Below are positions 52,942 to 62,152 of a stretch of DNA of 64,000 nucleotides, in pieces. Numbering within the stretch: the stretch's first letter is position 1; each line of letters opens with the position of its first letter. This DNA is from an uncultured Opitutia bacterium (GTDB lineage Bacteria; Verrucomicrobiota; Verrucomicrobiia; Opitutales; Opitutaceae). The position numbers and the translations under genes are program-made. The notes beneath the pieces were generated by a model that ran no database searches, was not told where the DNA came from, and saw nothing but the letters and a program-made list of their open reading frames with translations. Location of the stretch: NCBI GenBank assembly GCA_903827245.1, contig CAIKHO010000086.1, positions 56,785 through 120,784 on the forward strand, in the 5' to 3' direction.

Positions 52942-55125
52942 ATGGTCAAACGCCTGCACAAGCCATCTCCCCGGCCGCGATTCGTCCCCGCAGCGGGACG
53001 CGCCCCGTTGCTCGAGGATGTGCTGGCGCTGAACGGGAGGCCGGCGTCGCCCCCACCCCCGAAATTTGCCTACTTCAACCGCGAATTGAGCTGGCTGGCC
53101 TTCAATCGCCGCGTGCTGGAACAGGCCCAGGACCCGCGGCATCCGCTGCTGGAGCGGGTAAAGTTTCTCGCGATTGTCAGCTCCAACCTCGACGAGTTCT
53201 TCGAGATCCGCGTGGCCGGCCTCATCCAGCAGGTGGATTCCGGCGTGACCGAATCGAGCCTCGACGGGCTCGGCGCCCGGGAACAGCTGCGCCGGATCCA
53301 CCTGGTCGTCGCCTCGCTCGTCGAGGACCAGTACCGCTGCTGGAACCAGCAGCTGGTGCCCGCCCTCGCCCGCGAGGACATCGTATTCAAGACGGCGCGC
53401 GAGCTGTCCGCCGCGGAACTGGGCTGGGTGCGCACGTATTTCCAGGAGCAGATTTTTCCGGTCCTGACGCCGCTGGCCCTCGACCAGGCGCATCCCTTCC
53501 CCCAGTTGAGCAACAAGACGCTCAATATCGTGGTCTCCCTCGACAACCCCCTGACCCCGGAGGTGGAAAAGCTCGTGGCCATCCTGCCGGTGCCGCGTGT
53601 CCTGCCGCGCTTGGTGCGCATCGACCCCGGCCCGGGCAGCGCCCAGCGCTATATTTTCCTGACCGATATCATCAAGCTGTGCGCGGACGCGGTTTTCCCC
53701 GGCTACCGCCTGACCGCCGCCCATGCCTTCCGGGTGACCCGCAACAGCGATCTCTACATCGACGAGGAAGAGGTGGAGAACCTGCTCAAGAAAATCGAGG
53801 AGGAGCTGCGCAACCTCCGGCGTGGTTCCGCCGTGCGGCTCGAGATCGAGGAAGGCGTGGATGACACGATCTTCGGCGTGCTCTGCGACAACCTCAGCCT
53901 GTCGCAGGAATATGTCTTCCGTTTCAAGGGCCCCCTCAATCTCCTGCGCCTGATGAGCCTGGCGGAAATCGACCGGCCGGATCTCAAATATCCCCCCTTC
54001 ACCCCGGTCAACGCCTCCCCCTTGCGGCATCCGGAGCTGGTGTTTGAGACCCTGCGCACGCAGGACGTGCTGCTCCACCATCCGTACGACGCCTTCACCC
54101 CCGTGGTGGACTTCGTCGAGCATGCCGCGCGCGACCCGCAGGTGTTCGCCATCAAGCAGACGCTCTACCGCACCAGCGGCGATTCACCCATTGTCCGGGC
54201 GCTGATCGAGGCCTCCCGCAACGGCAAGCAGGTCACGGCGCTGGTCGAGCTCAAGGCGCGCTTCGACGAGGCGAACAACATCCAGTGGGCCCGCCAGCTC
54301 GAGGAGGCCGGCGTGCATGTCGTCTACGGCCTCGTCGGGCACAAGACGCATTGCAAGCTGTGCCTCGTCGTGCGCCACGAGGGCAAGGGCATGCGGCACT
54401 ACGCGCATCTCGGCACGGGCAACTACAATCCGCGGACCGCGCGGCTGTATACCGACCTGAGCTATTTCACCACGCGCGAGGCCATCACGACGGACATGGC
54501 GCTGCTGTTCAATTCCCTCACGGGCTTCAGCCTGAACCCGAGTTTTTCCCACCTGCTCGTCGCACCGTTCAACCTGCACCAGCGCCTCCAGGAGCTGATC
54601 CTGGGCGAAGCCGAGCGCGCCGCCGCCGGGAAGCCCGCCCGCATTCTTGCCAAGATGAACTCGCTGGTGGACAAGACCACCATGGACAACCTCTACGCCG
54701 CCTCGCAGGCCGGCGTGCAGATCGACCTCATCGTCCGCGGCATCTGCTGCCTCGTACCCGGCGTCAAGGGCCTGAGCGAAAACATCCGCGTGCGCAGCCT
54801 GGTCGGCCGGTTTCTCGAGCATGCGCGCGCGTTCTACTTCGAGAACCACGGGGGCGAACCGGTCATTCTCGCCGGCAGCGCGGACTGGATGGCCCGGAAT
54901 TTCTTCCGGCGCGTCGAGGTGCTTTTTCCGATCGAGGATCCCGTCCTGCGCCGCTGGATCACGGGGGAACTCTTCACCATGGAATTGCAGGACAACGTGA
55001 ACGCCCGCGTGCTCCACGCCAACGGTGCCTACCTGCCGCGCACCCACGGGGCGGATGAGCCGGCCTTCTCCGTCCAGGACTACTTCACCGCCTCCGCAGC
55101 CGAGCGGGCCAGGGCGGTCGACTGA
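52942..55125 (+). CDS. ppk1: Polyphosphate kinase 1
   Basis: Reversibly builds inorganic polyphosphate from ATP. The 727-aa protein begins with a 40-residue Pro-rich lead; then [19 protein letters not shown] and [19 protein letters not shown] open the N-domain. The middle holds [34 protein letters not shown], and [20 protein letters not shown]. The catalytic His is in [12 protein letters not shown] and the second conserved His in [13 protein letters not shown]. The HKD-like C-domain has [15 protein letters not shown] and [14 protein letters not shown]. Length and order are normal for PPK1. No exopolyphosphatase is adjacent. Confidence 0.97.
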   Translation: MVKRLHKPSPRPRFVPAAGRAPLLEDVLALNGRPASPPPPKFAYFNRELSWLAFNRRVLEQAQDPRHPLLERVKFLAIVSSNLDEFFEIRVAGLIQQVDSGVTESSLDGLGAREQLRRIHLVVASLVEDQYRCWNQQLVPALAREDIVFKTARELSAAELGWVRTYFQEQIFPVLTPLALDQAHPFPQLSNKTLNIVVSLDNPLTPEVEKLVAILPVPRVLPRLVRIDPGPGSAQRYIFLTDIIKLCADAVFPGYRLTAAHAFRVTRNSDLYIDEEEVENLLKKIEEELRNLRRGSAVRLEIEEGVDDTIFGVLCDNLSLSQEYVFRFKGPLNLLRLMSLAEIDRPDLKYPPFTPVNASPLRHPELVFETLRTQDVLLHHPYDAFTPVVDFVEHAARDPQVFAIKQTLYRTSGDSPIVRALIEASRNGKQVTALVELKARFDEANNIQWARQLEEAGVHVVYGLVGHKTHCKLCLVVRHEGKGMRHYAHLGTGNYNPRTARLYTDLSYFTTREAITTDMALLFNSLTGFSLNPSFSHLLVAPFNLHQRLQELILGEAERAAAGKPARILAKMNSLVDKTTMDNLYAASQAGVQIDLIVRGICCLVPGVKGLSENIRVRSLVGRFLEHARAFYFENHGGEPVILAGSADWMARNFFRRVEVLFPIEDPVLRRWITGELFTMELQDNVNARVLHANGAYLPRTHGADEPAFSVQDYFTASAAERARAVD

Positions 55126-55317
55126 CCACGGCCCCGTTCGCCGAAGGGATTTCGGCGGACAGGGAATCGTCGCAGCCGGCGTCCTGCGGGTCGGGCGAGG
55201 CGTCCCGGCCTGGCCACGGACCACCCGGGCTAGAGCGTGTTTTCTAACCCACGATTCGTCCCATTTTCATTCGCAATGGGTCCGATACCCCGGAGCTTGC
55301 TCCGGCTTGGTTGGAAG

Positions 55318-55385
55318 GTAGGAGCCTGCTTGCAGGCGATGAGCGACGTGGACGGAGCCAAACTCGCCTGCAAGCGGGCTCCTAC
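55318..55385. repeat. Intergenic palindrome, family N
   Basis: Left arm GTAGGAGCCTGCTTGCAGGC (from 55318) and right arm GCCTGCAAGCGGGCTCCTAC (ends 55385) pair with few mismatches. A small CCGGAGC/GCTCCGG hairpin lies just upstream. It is in the 443-bp convergent gap after ppk. Confidence 0.85.
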
Positions 55386-55486
55386 AAATGGGAGAAGTAA
55401 CAGCAGGGATCATGAGTTGGCGTTGGTTTGATCAAATGCCCCAGGGATGTTTACTCCCCCTGCTGTGGCATTGCCTTGCTGGAGAC

Positions 55487-55527
55487 GCGACCTCCCGGGC
55501 GCGTTCGGACAGCGACCGGGAGGTCGC
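55487..55527. repeat. Intergenic palindrome, family O
   Basis: GCGACCTCCCGG (55487-55498) and CCGGGAGGTCGC (55516-55527) are exact complements around a 17-nt loop. It is the second palindrome in the ppk-kinase convergent gap. The rest of 55126-55568 shows nothing recognisable. Confidence 0.85.
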
Positions 55528-55568
55528 TGCTCCAACTCAGAACGACCAATCGGGTTTGAAAGCACTCC

Positions 55569-57152
55569 TTAATCCCGCCCAGCCGGGCGGTCCGATCCCA
55601 GCAGCCGCTGCACGGCCGTCAGCAGGGCCGTGACCTTGAACGGCTTTGACAGGAATATATTCGCGAAGGGATGGGGCTGGGTCGCGCTCTGGCCGCCGGC
55701 TTCCATGCCACTGACGGCGAGAATTTTCACGCCGGGGTTGATGCGCCGGACAACGCTGGCGACGGCGGCACCATCGAGGTCGGGCATGTTGACGTCGGTG
55801 ACGACCAGCCTGATTTCCGTCCTCCGCGGGCCAAAAAGCGCCACGGCCTCCGGGCCGTCGGCCGCGACCAGCACCCGGTAGCCATGCCGGGCCAGAATGG
55901 TGGCGGTGATTTCACGGACATTGGGCTCGTCGTCGACCACCAGGATCAATTCACCATTGCCGCGCGATGGGAAGGGATGGGCGGACGGGTCGGCTTCACT
56001 TGTGTCCTCGGTCGCGGGCAGGTAACTCCGGAAGGTCGTTCCAAAACCTGGTCGAGTCCGCACCGTCATGAAGCCGTTGTGGCTTTTGACAATGCCGCGA
56101 ACGGTGGAGAGCCCGAGGCCGGTGCCCTTGCCGGTTTCCTTGGTGGTGAAGAAAGGCTCCCAGATGCGGGTCAGCACATCGGGGGGAATGCCTGTGCCGG
56201 TGTCCTCGACGTCGATGACGAGCCAGGCGCCGGAACGGGCCTCATCGATGGCCATGGCGGCAAGTTCATCGAGCACGCAGTTCTCCGCCTTGAGGCGGAG
56301 CGTGCCCCCCTGCGGCATGGCATCGCGGGCGTTCACGCAGAGGTTGAGCAGGATCTGGTGGATATGGGTGGGATTGGCGCGGATGGCCCAGAGTTCATCG
56401 GCAATCTGCTCCTCGAAGTGGATGTTCTTCGGGAAGGTTTCCCGGATGACATTGCTCATGTCCTTGATGATATGCCTGACCTGAACAAGCTGGGGCACGC
56501 CACCGACACCCTGGGCAAAGCCCAGAATCTGCCGCACCAGGCCCGCTCCCCGCTCCGCGCTTTTTTCGAGGGCGCGGAGCATCTTGATGTCACCCGGATC
56601 GGTGACGCGGTCGCGCAGGACCGGCGCCACCATGAGAATGGGCGTGAGAACATTGTTGAGGTCGTGCGCGATCCCGGCGGCCAGCATGCCGATGCCCTCC
56701 ATGCGCTGGACGCGAAGAAACTGTTCCTCGAGTTGTTTCTTCGCCGTGATATCCTGCACGAACCCTTCATAGTAAAGCACACGGGAATCCTCGTCCCGGA
56801 CCGCGCGCGCATGCTCTGAGATCCAGATGATGCCACCGTCCTTCCGGCGCACCCGGTACTCCAGCCCGCGCACCTCGCCGTTTGCCGCCATGAGCCGCTT
56901 GAATTCCTCGCGGACCGAGGCATCGACATAGATGGTCCGGGAAATGTCCTGCACGCTGGCGATCAACTCGGCCGGCGACTCGTAACCGTAAAGCTTCGCC
57001 AGCGCTGGATTCACCAGCAGGTACTGGCCATCGGGCGTGGACTGGAAAATACCTTCGATGGCATTTTGCACGATGCTGGCGTACCGCTCCAGAAAGGTGG
57101 GCCACGCACCGGGGGCCGGCGGGGTACCCGATTCTGCACCCGGGGTGTTCAT
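55569..57152 (-). CDS. PAS-domain hybrid histidine kinase with C-terminal receiver
   Basis: A 527-aa cytoplasmic sensor with no TM helix. A PAS domain (residues about 20-145: GIFQSTPDGQYLLVNPALAK, EYRVRRKDGGIIWISEHAR) precedes the HisKA-like helix with AAGIAHDLNNVLTPI, a HisKA-type H-D-L-N-N box. The HATPase domain has N-box LCVNARDAMPQGG, DTGTGIPPDVLTRIWEPFFT and GTGLGLSTVRGIVKSHNG. A receiver follows: ILVVDDEPNVREI, VVTDVNMPDLDGA (phospho-Asp), LSKPFK. Such kinases phosphorylate their own receiver and hand over to another regulator. The ATG at 57152 is one of two close starts. It is divergent from the HDOD gene. Confidence 0.93.
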   Translation of the reverse strand: MNTPGAESGTPPAPGAWPTFLERYASIVQNAIEGIFQSTPDGQYLLVNPALAKLYGYESPAELIASVQDISRTIYVDASVREEFKRLMAANGEVRGLEYRVRRKDGGIIWISEHARAVRDEDSRVLYYEGFVQDITAKKQLEEQFLRVQRMEGIGMLAAGIAHDLNNVLTPILMVAPVLRDRVTDPGDIKMLRALEKSAERGAGLVRQILGFAQGVGGVPQLVQVRHIIKDMSNVIRETFPKNIHFEEQIADELWAIRANPTHIHQILLNLCVNARDAMPQGGTLRLKAENCVLDELAAMAIDEARSGAWLVIDVEDTGTGIPPDVLTRIWEPFFTTKETGKGTGLGLSTVRGIVKSHNGFMTVRTRPGFGTTFRSYLPATEDTSEADPSAHPFPSRGNGELILVVDDEPNVREITATILARHGYRVLVAADGPEAVALFGPRRTEIRLVVTDVNMPDLDGAAVASVVRRINPGVKILAVSGMEAGGQSATQPHPFANIFLSKPFKVTALLTAVQRLLGSDRPAGRD

Positions 57153-57371
57153 GCGCAGTCGCCATTGCAAACGTCATGCCAAGACTTTGCGTCTCACTTT
57201 ATGACGAATGTCCTCATGGCGCCGGGACTCGAGCCGGCTTTTCCCTTTCAGTGCAACGCATACCGCGCACCGCCGACGCCGGGTGCAAGGCCGCATGTGA
57301 CCGTGAACAGATCGATTCCGGCCGGCGTCGCCGGCACAAACGGGTCCATAGAAATATGAAAAGAGCGCTTA

Positions 57372-58256
57372 GTGCCGATACCAACCGTGCCGAAACAGGT
57401 CACCGTGGAAACACCGCGCCTCCTCTCCCGGTCCGCCCATGCCGCCATCATCGCTCTCGGTGACAAACTGGCTCCTGCCGCCGCAACCCTCGGCCGGTTG
57501 CGGACGCTACTGGCGTCGCCCGACACCGAAACCGAGGAAATCGTCAACCTGATCCGCCTGGATCCGGCACTGACGTTTCACGTGGTCCGGATGAGCAACA
57601 GCGTGCTCTTCGGCACCCGCGAGCAAAGCGACACCCTGGAAGGCGCGGTCGGGCGCGTGGGCTTCCTCGAGATTTACCGGCTCGTGAGCCTCGCGGCGGG
57701 CAAGCAGCTCTGCCAGGGCGATCTTGCAACCTATCGCCTCAAGTCCGTGCGGTTGTGGGAAAATTCAGTGGCCACGGCGGCGGCGGCCGAGGTGCTGGCA
57801 ATCCCCGCTGGAATCGATCCCGGCCTGAGCTATGCGGCCGGGCTTCTGCGGAACCTTGGCCATGTAATCCTCGATCGTCTCGCCGACGGCCGGCAATACC
57901 CGGGTGAAGCCGAGTGGCCGCTGGTGTCGGCGTGGGAAGAAAAGGTTTTCGGCACGAACTCAGCCGAGGTAACCGCGATCCTGCTGGCGCACTGGCGATT
58001 CCCGGAGGAGGTCGTCGATGCCGTGCGGGCGCACCATGATCCGTTGGCAGACTCCATGTCCAATGTCGGTGCGTGCGCCTTGAACCTGGCCTGTGGCGTT
58101 TCGGCCCGGTTCGGCCTCGACCTGCCCGGCGAAACGGGCCACTGGATCCGGACCCAGGCCAAGCTCACCCTCGCCGGGGTGACCGATCCGGTCCTGGAAC
58201 AATGCGAGGAAAACGCCCGCGCCCACTATCTGGCGCTCTGCAGCTCGATGAACTGA
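57372..58256 (+). CDS. HDOD-domain signalling protein
   Basis: A 294-aa protein. The HDOD core covers most of it: EEIVNLIRLDPALTFHVVRM, SNSVLFGTREQSDTLEGAVG, RVGFLEIYRLVSLAAG, and YAAGLLRNLGHVILDRLADG (degenerate metal site compared with HD phosphohydrolases), then AEVTAILLAHWRFPEEVVDAV. HDOD proteins act in signal transduction as output or scaffold domains. The start is GTG at 57372, which has AAGAG about 9 nt upstream. It is divergent from the PAS kinase, 219 bp apart, so the two may belong to one signalling circuit (inference). Confidence 0.88.
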   Translation: MPIPTVPKQVTVETPRLLSRSAHAAIIALGDKLAPAAATLGRLRTLLASPDTETEEIVNLIRLDPALTFHVVRMSNSVLFGTREQSDTLEGAVGRVGFLEIYRLVSLAAGKQLCQGDLATYRLKSVRLWENSVATAAAAEVLAIPAGIDPGLSYAAGLLRNLGHVILDRLADGRQYPGEAEWPLVSAWEEKVFGTNSAEVTAILLAHWRFPEEVVDAVRAHHDPLADSMSNVGACALNLACGVSARFGLDLPGETGHWIRTQAKLTLAGVTDPVLEQCEENARAHYLALCSSMN

Positions 58257-58528
58257 GCCGGAACTGCCGGAGTCTCCGCTGCCCCGGCCCTCGGTCGACT
58301 TGGCATCCGGAATATTGGCGGGCCCCGATCGGTCGCAGCCTTGAACTAGACCGGTTCCCCGGGTGCGGGAAAATCCCGCGCCTCGTGCGCGGAGGAATTT
58401 GAACCTGCTGGAATGTCCTCCGTCGCCAAGCCTATGGAGGACAACCTTCGCGGGGGAGACGATCCAACGCGGACTGAGATGCAGGTTCAGTTACAGGCTG
58501 GCCTGCCAACCGTAGGCTTGGCGAAGGT
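58257..58528. other. Gap between the HDOD gene and tRNA-Ser
   Basis: A 272-bp stretch with small hairpins only: GCGGGA/TCCCGC around AAA (about 58367-58381), and TGTCCTCC/GGAGGACA (about 58408-58443). The inverted pair GCCAACC/GGTTGGC lies at the 3' end of the tRNA and could help terminate or process it. No ORF of interest. Confidence 0.4.
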
Positions 58529-58618
<90 letters not shown>

Positions 58619-58680
58619 GGCGTGGAGGCGGGAACGTAGGCTGCCGGAAATAAAACGGAAGCCGAAAGTTCCAGGACGGG

Positions 58681-59094
58681 TCAAATGTTGCGGTCTTCGC
58701 CTAGCCGGGCAACCCCTCCGTTTGCCGGAAGCTGGCGGGGGAAAAAAATGTAGTAGTTCATCAGCCACCAGCTGCGGGATGAACGGTAGAACAGCGCCGG
58801 GAAGCCGAGGCAGCCCACCCCGGCCAGCACCTCCGCCGTCGTCACGCCAATGACCTTGTCATACGCCAGCAGCAGCACCGGGGTCAGATAGCAGACCAGC
58901 GTCACGCCGAAGTTCAGTGACATGGATCCGAGGAAAAAACCCTCGTCTCCCTCCCGCTCGATCTTCAATCCGCAGGCCGGGCAGACCTTGTTCACCTCGA
59001 AAAATCTCCCGGCCTTGAACAGCGTGCGACCGCCACAATTCGGGCACCGGTTGGACAAGCCGCGGGCGACAATCTGGAGGCGGGTGACTTTCAT
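58681..59094 (-). CDS. DUF983-family zinc-ribbon membrane protein
   Basis: A 137-aa protein. Two CxxC pairs near the N-terminus (RCPNCGGRTLF and VCPACGLKI) form a probable zinc ribbon. Two hydrophobic helices follow (NFGVTLVCYLTPVLLLAY, EVLAGVGCLGFPALFY). The motif GDEGFFLGSMSLNFG fits DUF983, an uncharacterised family of inner-membrane proteins. It lies downstream of tsf on the same strand but beyond the tsf terminator; its start codon abuts the T-tract. Confidence 0.87.
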   Translation of the reverse strand: MKVTRLQIVARGLSNRCPNCGGRTLFKAGRFFEVNKVCPACGLKIEREGDEGFFLGSMSLNFGVTLVCYLTPVLLLAYDKVIGVTTAEVLAGVGCLGFPALFYRSSRSWWLMNYYIFFPRQLPANGGVARLGEDRNI

Positions 59095-59096
59095 GA

Positions 59097-59134
59097 ATAA
59101 AAAAGGCGCTCCGCCCTGTGGTGCGAAGCGCCTG
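59097..59134 (-). terminator. Rho-independent terminator after tsf
   Basis: On the minus strand AGGCGCTTCGC and GCGGAGCGCCT form a stable hairpin with a 9-nt loop, followed by TTTTTTATT. It ends the rpsB-tsf transcript. Confidence 0.93.
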
Positions 59135-59157
59135 GGAATGGGCCGGGATACCGCTGG

Positions 59158-59751
59158 TCAGGCGCCGAGCTGGTAGCGGGTGAAACGACGAATCTGGATG
59201 TTCTCGCCGATCTTGGTGATCTTTTCGGTGAGCATTTCCTTCACGGTTTTTTCCGGCAGCTTCACGAACGGCTGGTCCAGCAGGCAGACCGTCGAGTAAA
59301 ATTTCTCGAGCTTGCCCTCGACAATCTTCTGCACGGCCGCGGGCGGCTTGCCCAGGACTTGCGCCGCGGCGATCTCGCGCTCCTTGGCGAGATCGGCCTC
59401 GGGCACCTCCTCGCGGGAAACATAGGACGGATTGGCCGCGGCAATCTGCAGGCACACGTCCTTGCAGAAGGCCTTGAACTCCTCGTTGCGGCCCACGAAG
59501 TCCGTCTCGCAATTGACTTCGAGCAGCACACCGACCTTGCCGCCGACATGGATGTAGCTCTCGATCAGGCCTTCCTTCGTGGCGCGGTCCGCCTTCTTGG
59601 CGGCGGATGCGGCGCCCTTCTTGCGCAGGATCGTAATGGCCTCCTCCGTGTTGCCGTTGGACTCCGTCAAGGCTTTTTTGCAGTCAAGCAGGCCTGCGCC
59701 GGTTTTTTCGCGCAGGTCGCTGACCATTTGGGCTGAAATGACAATGCTCAT
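59158..59751 (-). CDS. tsf: Elongation factor Ts
   Basis: Nucleotide-exchange factor for EF-Tu. A compact 197-aa form: the UBA-like N-terminus with LREKTGAGLLDCKKALTESN and EEAITILRKKGAASAAKKAD, then ESYIHVGGKVGVLLEVNCET and DFVGRNEEFKAFCKDV. The C-terminal part includes FVKLPEKTVKEMLTEKITKI. It is shorter than the E. coli protein (about 283 aa), as in many bacteria where the second subdomain is reduced. The start at 59751 begins MSIVISAQMVSDLRE. It follows rpsB by 22 bp and is closed by a terminator. Confidence 0.97.
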   Translation of the reverse strand: MSIVISAQMVSDLREKTGAGLLDCKKALTESNGNTEEAITILRKKGAASAAKKADRATKEGLIESYIHVGGKVGVLLEVNCETDFVGRNEEFKAFCKDVCLQIAAANPSYVSREEVPEADLAKEREIAAAQVLGKPPAAVQKIVEGKLEKFYSTVCLLDQPFVKLPEKTVKEMLTEKITKIGENIQIRRFTRYQLGA

Positions 59752-59773
59752 CAATAAATCGGGATGGTTGGGA

Positions 59774-60667
59774 TTACTCGGCCTTGACCGGCGCCTTCTT
59801 GGCGCGCACGAGCTTCTTTTTGGACACGATTCCCTCGGTTTCACCCTCGACCACCGCGGCGACGCCGGCCGGCAATTCAACCTTTGAGAGATCGATTTCC
59901 TCCTCAATTCCGGCGGCGGCGGCCGCGGCCGCCGTCACTGCCTTGAGGTCCGCCTGCGCCCGCGCCGAACGACGCGAGTCACGCTGGCCAAGCCCGCTTT
60001 GCACCGCAGCGACAATGGCCTCGACAATGATCCGCACGGATTTCACGGCGTCGTCATTGCCCGGGATGGGGTAAGTGAGCAGGCTGGGATCGGAATTGGT
60101 GTCGACCAGGCCGATGGTCGGAATGTTGCAGCGATTGCCCTCGGCGACGGCGATTTCCTCGTGATTGACGTCGACGATGAACATCGCGGACGGCAGGTCG
60201 CCCATGTCGGCGATGCCGTTGAAATTGCGCTGCATGCGGGTCATCTCGCGCTTGATTGCCGCCTCCTCCTTGGAAGGAAGCTTGGCGAGTTCGCCGCTCG
60301 TCTCCATCTGCTGGTATTTCTTGTACTTGGCAATGGAGCGCTTGACCGTGGCAAAATTGGTGAGCGTGCCGCCCAACCAGCGATCGACGCAGTAGGGCAT
60401 GTTCGTGGAAGTCGCGGCTTCACGGATGATCTCCTTCGCCTGGCGCTTGGTGCCGACGAACAGGATGTTGCCGCCATTGGCGATGGTGTTCTCGACAAAC
60501 GTGCAGGCTTTTTCGAGCGCCGCATAGGTCTTGCCGAGATCGATGATGGTGATGCCCTGGCGATGATCGAAGATGTAGGGCTTCGAACGGGGATTCCAGC
60601 GTTTGGTCTGATGCCCGAAATGCACTCCGGCATCGAGCAGGTCTTTAACGGTGAGGCTAATGCTCAT
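59774..60667 (-). CDS. rpsB: Ribosomal protein S2
   Basis: Small-subunit protein of 297 aa. Conserved blocks: LLDAGVHFGHQTKRWNPRSK, IFDHRQGITIIDLGKTYAAL, CVDRWLGGTLTNFATVKRSI, and FIVDVNHEEIAVAEGNRCNI with the IPGNDDAVKSVRII region near the C-terminus of the globular part. A tail of about 60 residues rich in Ala, Glu and Lys follows and ends KKAPVKAE. ATG at 60667 starts MSISLTVKDLLDAG, the expected N-terminus. It heads the rpsB-tsf operon. The upstream gap holds no gene. Confidence 0.97.
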   Translation of the reverse strand: MSISLTVKDLLDAGVHFGHQTKRWNPRSKPYIFDHRQGITIIDLGKTYAALEKACTFVENTIANGGNILFVGTKRQAKEIIREAATSTNMPYCVDRWLGGTLTNFATVKRSIAKYKKYQQMETSGELAKLPSKEEAAIKREMTRMQRNFNGIADMGDLPSAMFIVDVNHEEIAVAEGNRCNIPTIGLVDTNSDPSLLTYPIPGNDDAVKSVRIIVEAIVAAVQSGLGQRDSRRSARAQADLKAVTAAAAAAAGIEEEIDLSKVELPAGVAAVVEGETEGIVSKKKLVRAKKAPVKAE

Positions 60668-61346
60668 ATAGGATCTATGTATCAAGCGACACACAGGTCG
60701 GCCAGTGGGCCGCCTTGCGATCGAGGATTCAGGTTGTCTGCAGTTGTGGTTTATTTGTCCCTTACCCTGGAACAGAGCGGTCGAAGACAGAGATCACCAA
60801 GCCTGCTGGCAAGCGCGAAGTTCGACGATGAAAGCGCGCACTTCAGCGGTGCCCGCAATTGAATGTTCACCCCGGAACAGCGCAGGAGGGATTGGCGTGG
60901 AAAAACCGTCCTAAAAGAAATTACAGCCCAAGATCTGAGGCGACTCTATGACATCCATGATCGAACCAGCTTGGATTGGAATTTTTCGGGACGAGATATC
61001 CGCCATCCCAAAACCAGATGCGGCAACAACCCGGGACTCTTGCGATCCAATCCATTCGCAAGATTGCCATGAAACAGAACCGGCTATCTAACAGGCCTTA
61101 ATATATTTTACTAAGATCCATTTTGGATTCGTTGACCAAAATTAGTTAAAAATAGGTGTTTTACCCCATAACGCTCATGCCAACCCCTGACAATATTTGT
61201 ATGAGATGTGCATAAAAACTGCTGATTCATAGGTGTTTTTACCCAATGGTGCATGCCACCCAAATCTTGATTTCAAAGTGCTCTAGGTCTTGACCGCAAA
61301 CTTTGTAAGTGACACCGTCTGGGGTCTAAACCCTATTTCATTCGGC
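60668..61346. other. Long gene-free region upstream of rpsB and the pilin remnant
   Basis: 679 bp between the divergent rpsB and a decayed prepilin. The first 400 bp are G+C-rich with no recognised gene; a 69-codon open frame at 60863 has no family resemblance. From about 61080 the composition becomes A+T-rich, ending with a tandem motif pair at 61150-61265. Promoters for both directions should be here but cannot be placed. Confidence 0.45.
61152..61262 (+). promoter_or_regulatory. Tandem motif pair TAGGTGTTTT(T)ACCC ... CATGCCA
   Basis: TAGGTGTTTTACCC (61153-61166) and TAGGTGTTTTTACCC (61230-61244) are 77 bp apart. Each is followed some 8-10 nt later by a CATGCCA-containing word (61176 and 61252). 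The spacing and repeated order suggest two operator sites or two decayed copies of the same leader. The complement GGGTAAAACACC looks like a direct regulator site, but no regulator is known here. Confidence 0.45.
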
Positions 61347-61561
61347 ATGAAGCGATCGATGCAGTCTTCCAAAAACGCCTTCACCCTAATCGAGGTGATG
61401 TTGGCGGCTGCCATTATGGTGGCAGGTGTCGTGGGCGCTACCCCTACAGTTCGACCTCCATGCCCATTCATTACGACGTGGCCCTCAGAAATACCGTGCT
61501 TTCAGGCTTAGGCGATTCCGTTCCGTTTGCCGTTTCGAACGTCACCGAGACCTTTCCCTGA
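61347..61561 (+). pseudogene. Type IV prepilin remnant
   Basis: The ORF starts MKRSMQSSKNAFTLIEVMLA and carries the class III/pseudopilin methylation motif FTLIEV, with the hydrophobic N-terminal helix LAAAIMVAGVVG. The next residues (ATPTVRPPCPFITT) are unlike a pilin. In another frame the following DNA reads YSSTSMPIHYDVALRN and TVLSGLGDSVPFAVSN before a stop at 61559, which resembles a pilin C-terminus. The simplest reading is an internal deletion with a frameshift. A functional prepilin is therefore unlikely. Confidence 0.65.
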
Positions 61562-61585
61562 GCGGCGGGTGGTGCATCCGGCCGG

Positions 61586-62152
61586 TTGACACGGCCAGCG
61601 TGTGACGCCATCCTCGTCGCCCTTTGGAATCTCGGCAAACGCATCGACCCCCAACGGCTTTTCATCCAGCCCGGTCAAACGGGCCAGTTGCACGCAATGA
61701 TCCGTGAAGTTGAGCAGAACGCCGTGACGTTCCTTGCGTTGGAATATGGAAAGGCTGGCCACAGGACTTGGGCTGGTCAGCAACCACTAAGGAGAAGACC
61801 CCTTGGCTGCAGGCCTCCTTTCCCGATCACAGCGGCGGATATCTGCAAGGTTATTGCATGTTATCACGTCATCTTCGACCCGCAGTGGATTATTTCGAAA
61901 TGCAGACCGGCCAGCGTATCGGTGCGCTCTTTTGCGCCCACCTGCCCGCACGTCTCGGCTGGCTCGAACAGGCCTTGAGCGTCGCAGTCGACCTAGAGTT
62001 TTTCTCCTTGGACTTTGCCGCGTGGTTGCCGGCCGTGGGGCTGCAAGCCCTTGACGGATCCGTCCCCGGACACTCCTGGTTTCAACCCCTCAGCTTGGTG
62101 GCCCAGCTCATTCCCGGACCTGTCGCCGTTGCCGCACATGACCAAAAGCCGT
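61586..62152 (+). pseudogene. PilM-like protein remnant, split by a frameshift
   Basis: Two overlapping frames make one plausible protein. The first (61586 to about 61770) has LGKRIDPQRLFIQPGQTGQL and IREVEQNAVTFLALEYGKAG. The second (about 61768-62150) continues with FPDHSGGYLQGYCMLSRHLR, PAVDYFEMQTGQRIGALFCA and LSVAVDLEFFSLDFAAWLPA. The joint is near 61765. The position just before PilN and PilO genes is the place of pilM or gspL. That identity is from context, because sequence similarity to PilM is weak. The end overlaps the pilN-like start. Confidence 0.5.

Noticed and set aside
60863..61072. 69-codon plus-strand open frame upstream of the pilin remnant
   Set aside because: No motif, no clear ribosome-binding site and no neighbour support; kept only as part of the gene-free region.
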